Assembly (NCBI GenBank): GCA_900763035.1 | Contig: CAAFIS010000201.1 | Span: 1-6,613 of the forward strand | Reading direction: 5' to 3' | Length of the DNA: 6,613 nt | From: Clostridia bacterium | Lineage (GTDB): Bacteria > Bacillota > Clostridia > Oscillospirales > Acutalibacteraceae | Shown: piece by piece, positions 6,165-6,613 of the stretch | Layout: every line of letters starts with the position of its first letter | Numbering within the stretch: position 1 is the stretch's first letter | The notes under the pieces: model-generated | The model's input: the letters and a program-made list of their open reading frames with translations, nothing else | The model's database searches: none | Told to the model about the DNA's origin: nothing | Translations under genes and position numbers: made by a program

Positions 6165-6613
6165 TCAAAGCTCCGGGTCCGGTTTGATCGTTTCGGGGGG
6201 CGTTTCCAGCAGGGACGGATCGTTCAAAAACTGCTTCATCCGGCGGAACGCGATCGCGAAATAGCTGCCGGAGCAGATGCGCTCGTCCATGCAGACACCG
6301 AGCGGCATACATTTATCGAACACGATCTCGCCGCTGCGGCGCTTCGGCACCTCGCGCGAGTTGCCGGCCGCCACCACTACGCTGGTCGTGCCGAAATCAT
6401 AGCAGTGATGATAGATGTGGTTGGTGCGGATGCTGGCCAAGTTCGTGAACACCATGGAGCAGTGGAACGGGCTGGCATCGATGACCTTTTTCGGCAGCAT
6501 CCCGTGCTTATCCATAAAACGGAACAGCCCGACACCGAACGACAGCAGGCCCGGCACGGCCAGCAGCCGACGCATCAGCTTTTCCGTGGAATTGTCCTTG
6601 GCATTCTCGCGGT
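6165..6613 (-). CDS. 2-oxo acid dehydrogenase E2-like acyltransferase domain protein, 3' part
   Basis: The reading frame is open to the right edge, giving about 149 C-terminal residues of a longer protein; the start is outside the window. The fragment resembles the C-terminal half of the chloramphenicol acetyltransferase-like catalytic domain of dihydrolipoamide acyltransferases (E2). It matches the stand-alone clostridial form that lacks lipoyl domains and is often annotated as E2. Supporting blocks are KKVIDASPFHCSMVFTNLAS, NHIYHHCYDFG, the alternating strand VVVAAG and, near the end, MDERICSG followed by FRRMKQFLNDPSLLE. The last block aligns with the E2 active-site motif DHRxxDG plus its following helix, but Glu stands for the catalytic His and Ser for the Asp. 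No signal peptide can be judged. Function is unknown; classical E2 transacylase activity is doubtful. It ends at its own terminator, so it is likely a separate transcription unit from comEC. Confidence 0.7.
   Translation of the reverse strand, partial: RENAKDNSTEKLMRRLLAVPGLLSFGVGLFRFMDKHGMLPKKVIDASPFHCSMVFTNLASIRTNHIYHHCYDFGTTSVVVAAGNSREVPKRRSGEIVFDKCMPLGVCMDERICSGSYFAIAFRRMKQFLNDPSLLETPPETIKPDPEL

Noticed and set aside
4073..6187. Plus-strand open frames of 341 and 362 codons opposite comEC
   Set aside because: Their Gln/Arg/Ala-rich composition mirrors the Leu and Ala codons of the membrane protein on the other strand. There is no recognisable domain.

Overview
The window is a compact block from a high-GC member of the Bacillota, most likely a clostridial (Oscillospiraceae-like) gut-type anaerobe. 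The evidence is the gene set: ribonuclease M5, RicT (YaaT), a Gram-positive style ComEC, a clostridial stand-alone E2-like acyltransferase and a small 2[4Fe-4S] ferredoxin. Shine-Dalgarno sequences are clear and intergenic gaps are short. Taxonomy below this level cannot be read from the sequence. All seven genes I support lie on the minus strand, so transcription runs from high to low coordinates.

In transcription order: (1) the 3' part of an E2-like acyltransferase gene enters from the right edge and ends at a strong intrinsic terminator (6103-6153). (2) comEC (DNA-uptake channel), holA (clamp-loader delta) and rnmV (5S rRNA maturase) follow, with 14-nt and 4-nt overlaps that imply translational coupling. 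(3) A near-consensus sigma-A promoter (2410-2438), whose -35 box overlaps the rnmV stop codon, starts a second unit of holB (clamp-loader delta') and ricT. (4) After a 99-nt gap with a probable extended -10 promoter comes a 56-residue ferredoxin gene, closed by a perfect 12-bp terminator hairpin with a T-tract at 1-35.

The genes combine replication (delta and delta' of the same clamp loader), DNA uptake (ComEC) and RNA processing (RNase M5; RicT, a partner of RNase Y in Bacillus). In Bacillus subtilis comEC/holA, rnmV and holB/ricT sit at separate places. Here they are consecutive.

I found no mobile element, CRISPR array, RNA gene or defence system, and no clearly new system. The points most worth a second look are: a ComEC whose C-terminal nuclease-like domain has lost its metal-binding motifs; a terminator placed directly before the comEC ribosome binding site with no visible promoter; an Arg/Gly-rich tail on RicT; and the ferredoxin beside the iron-sulfur protein RicT. 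No stretch over 300 bases lacks a gene; the longest gaps are 218-316 and 6083-6164.
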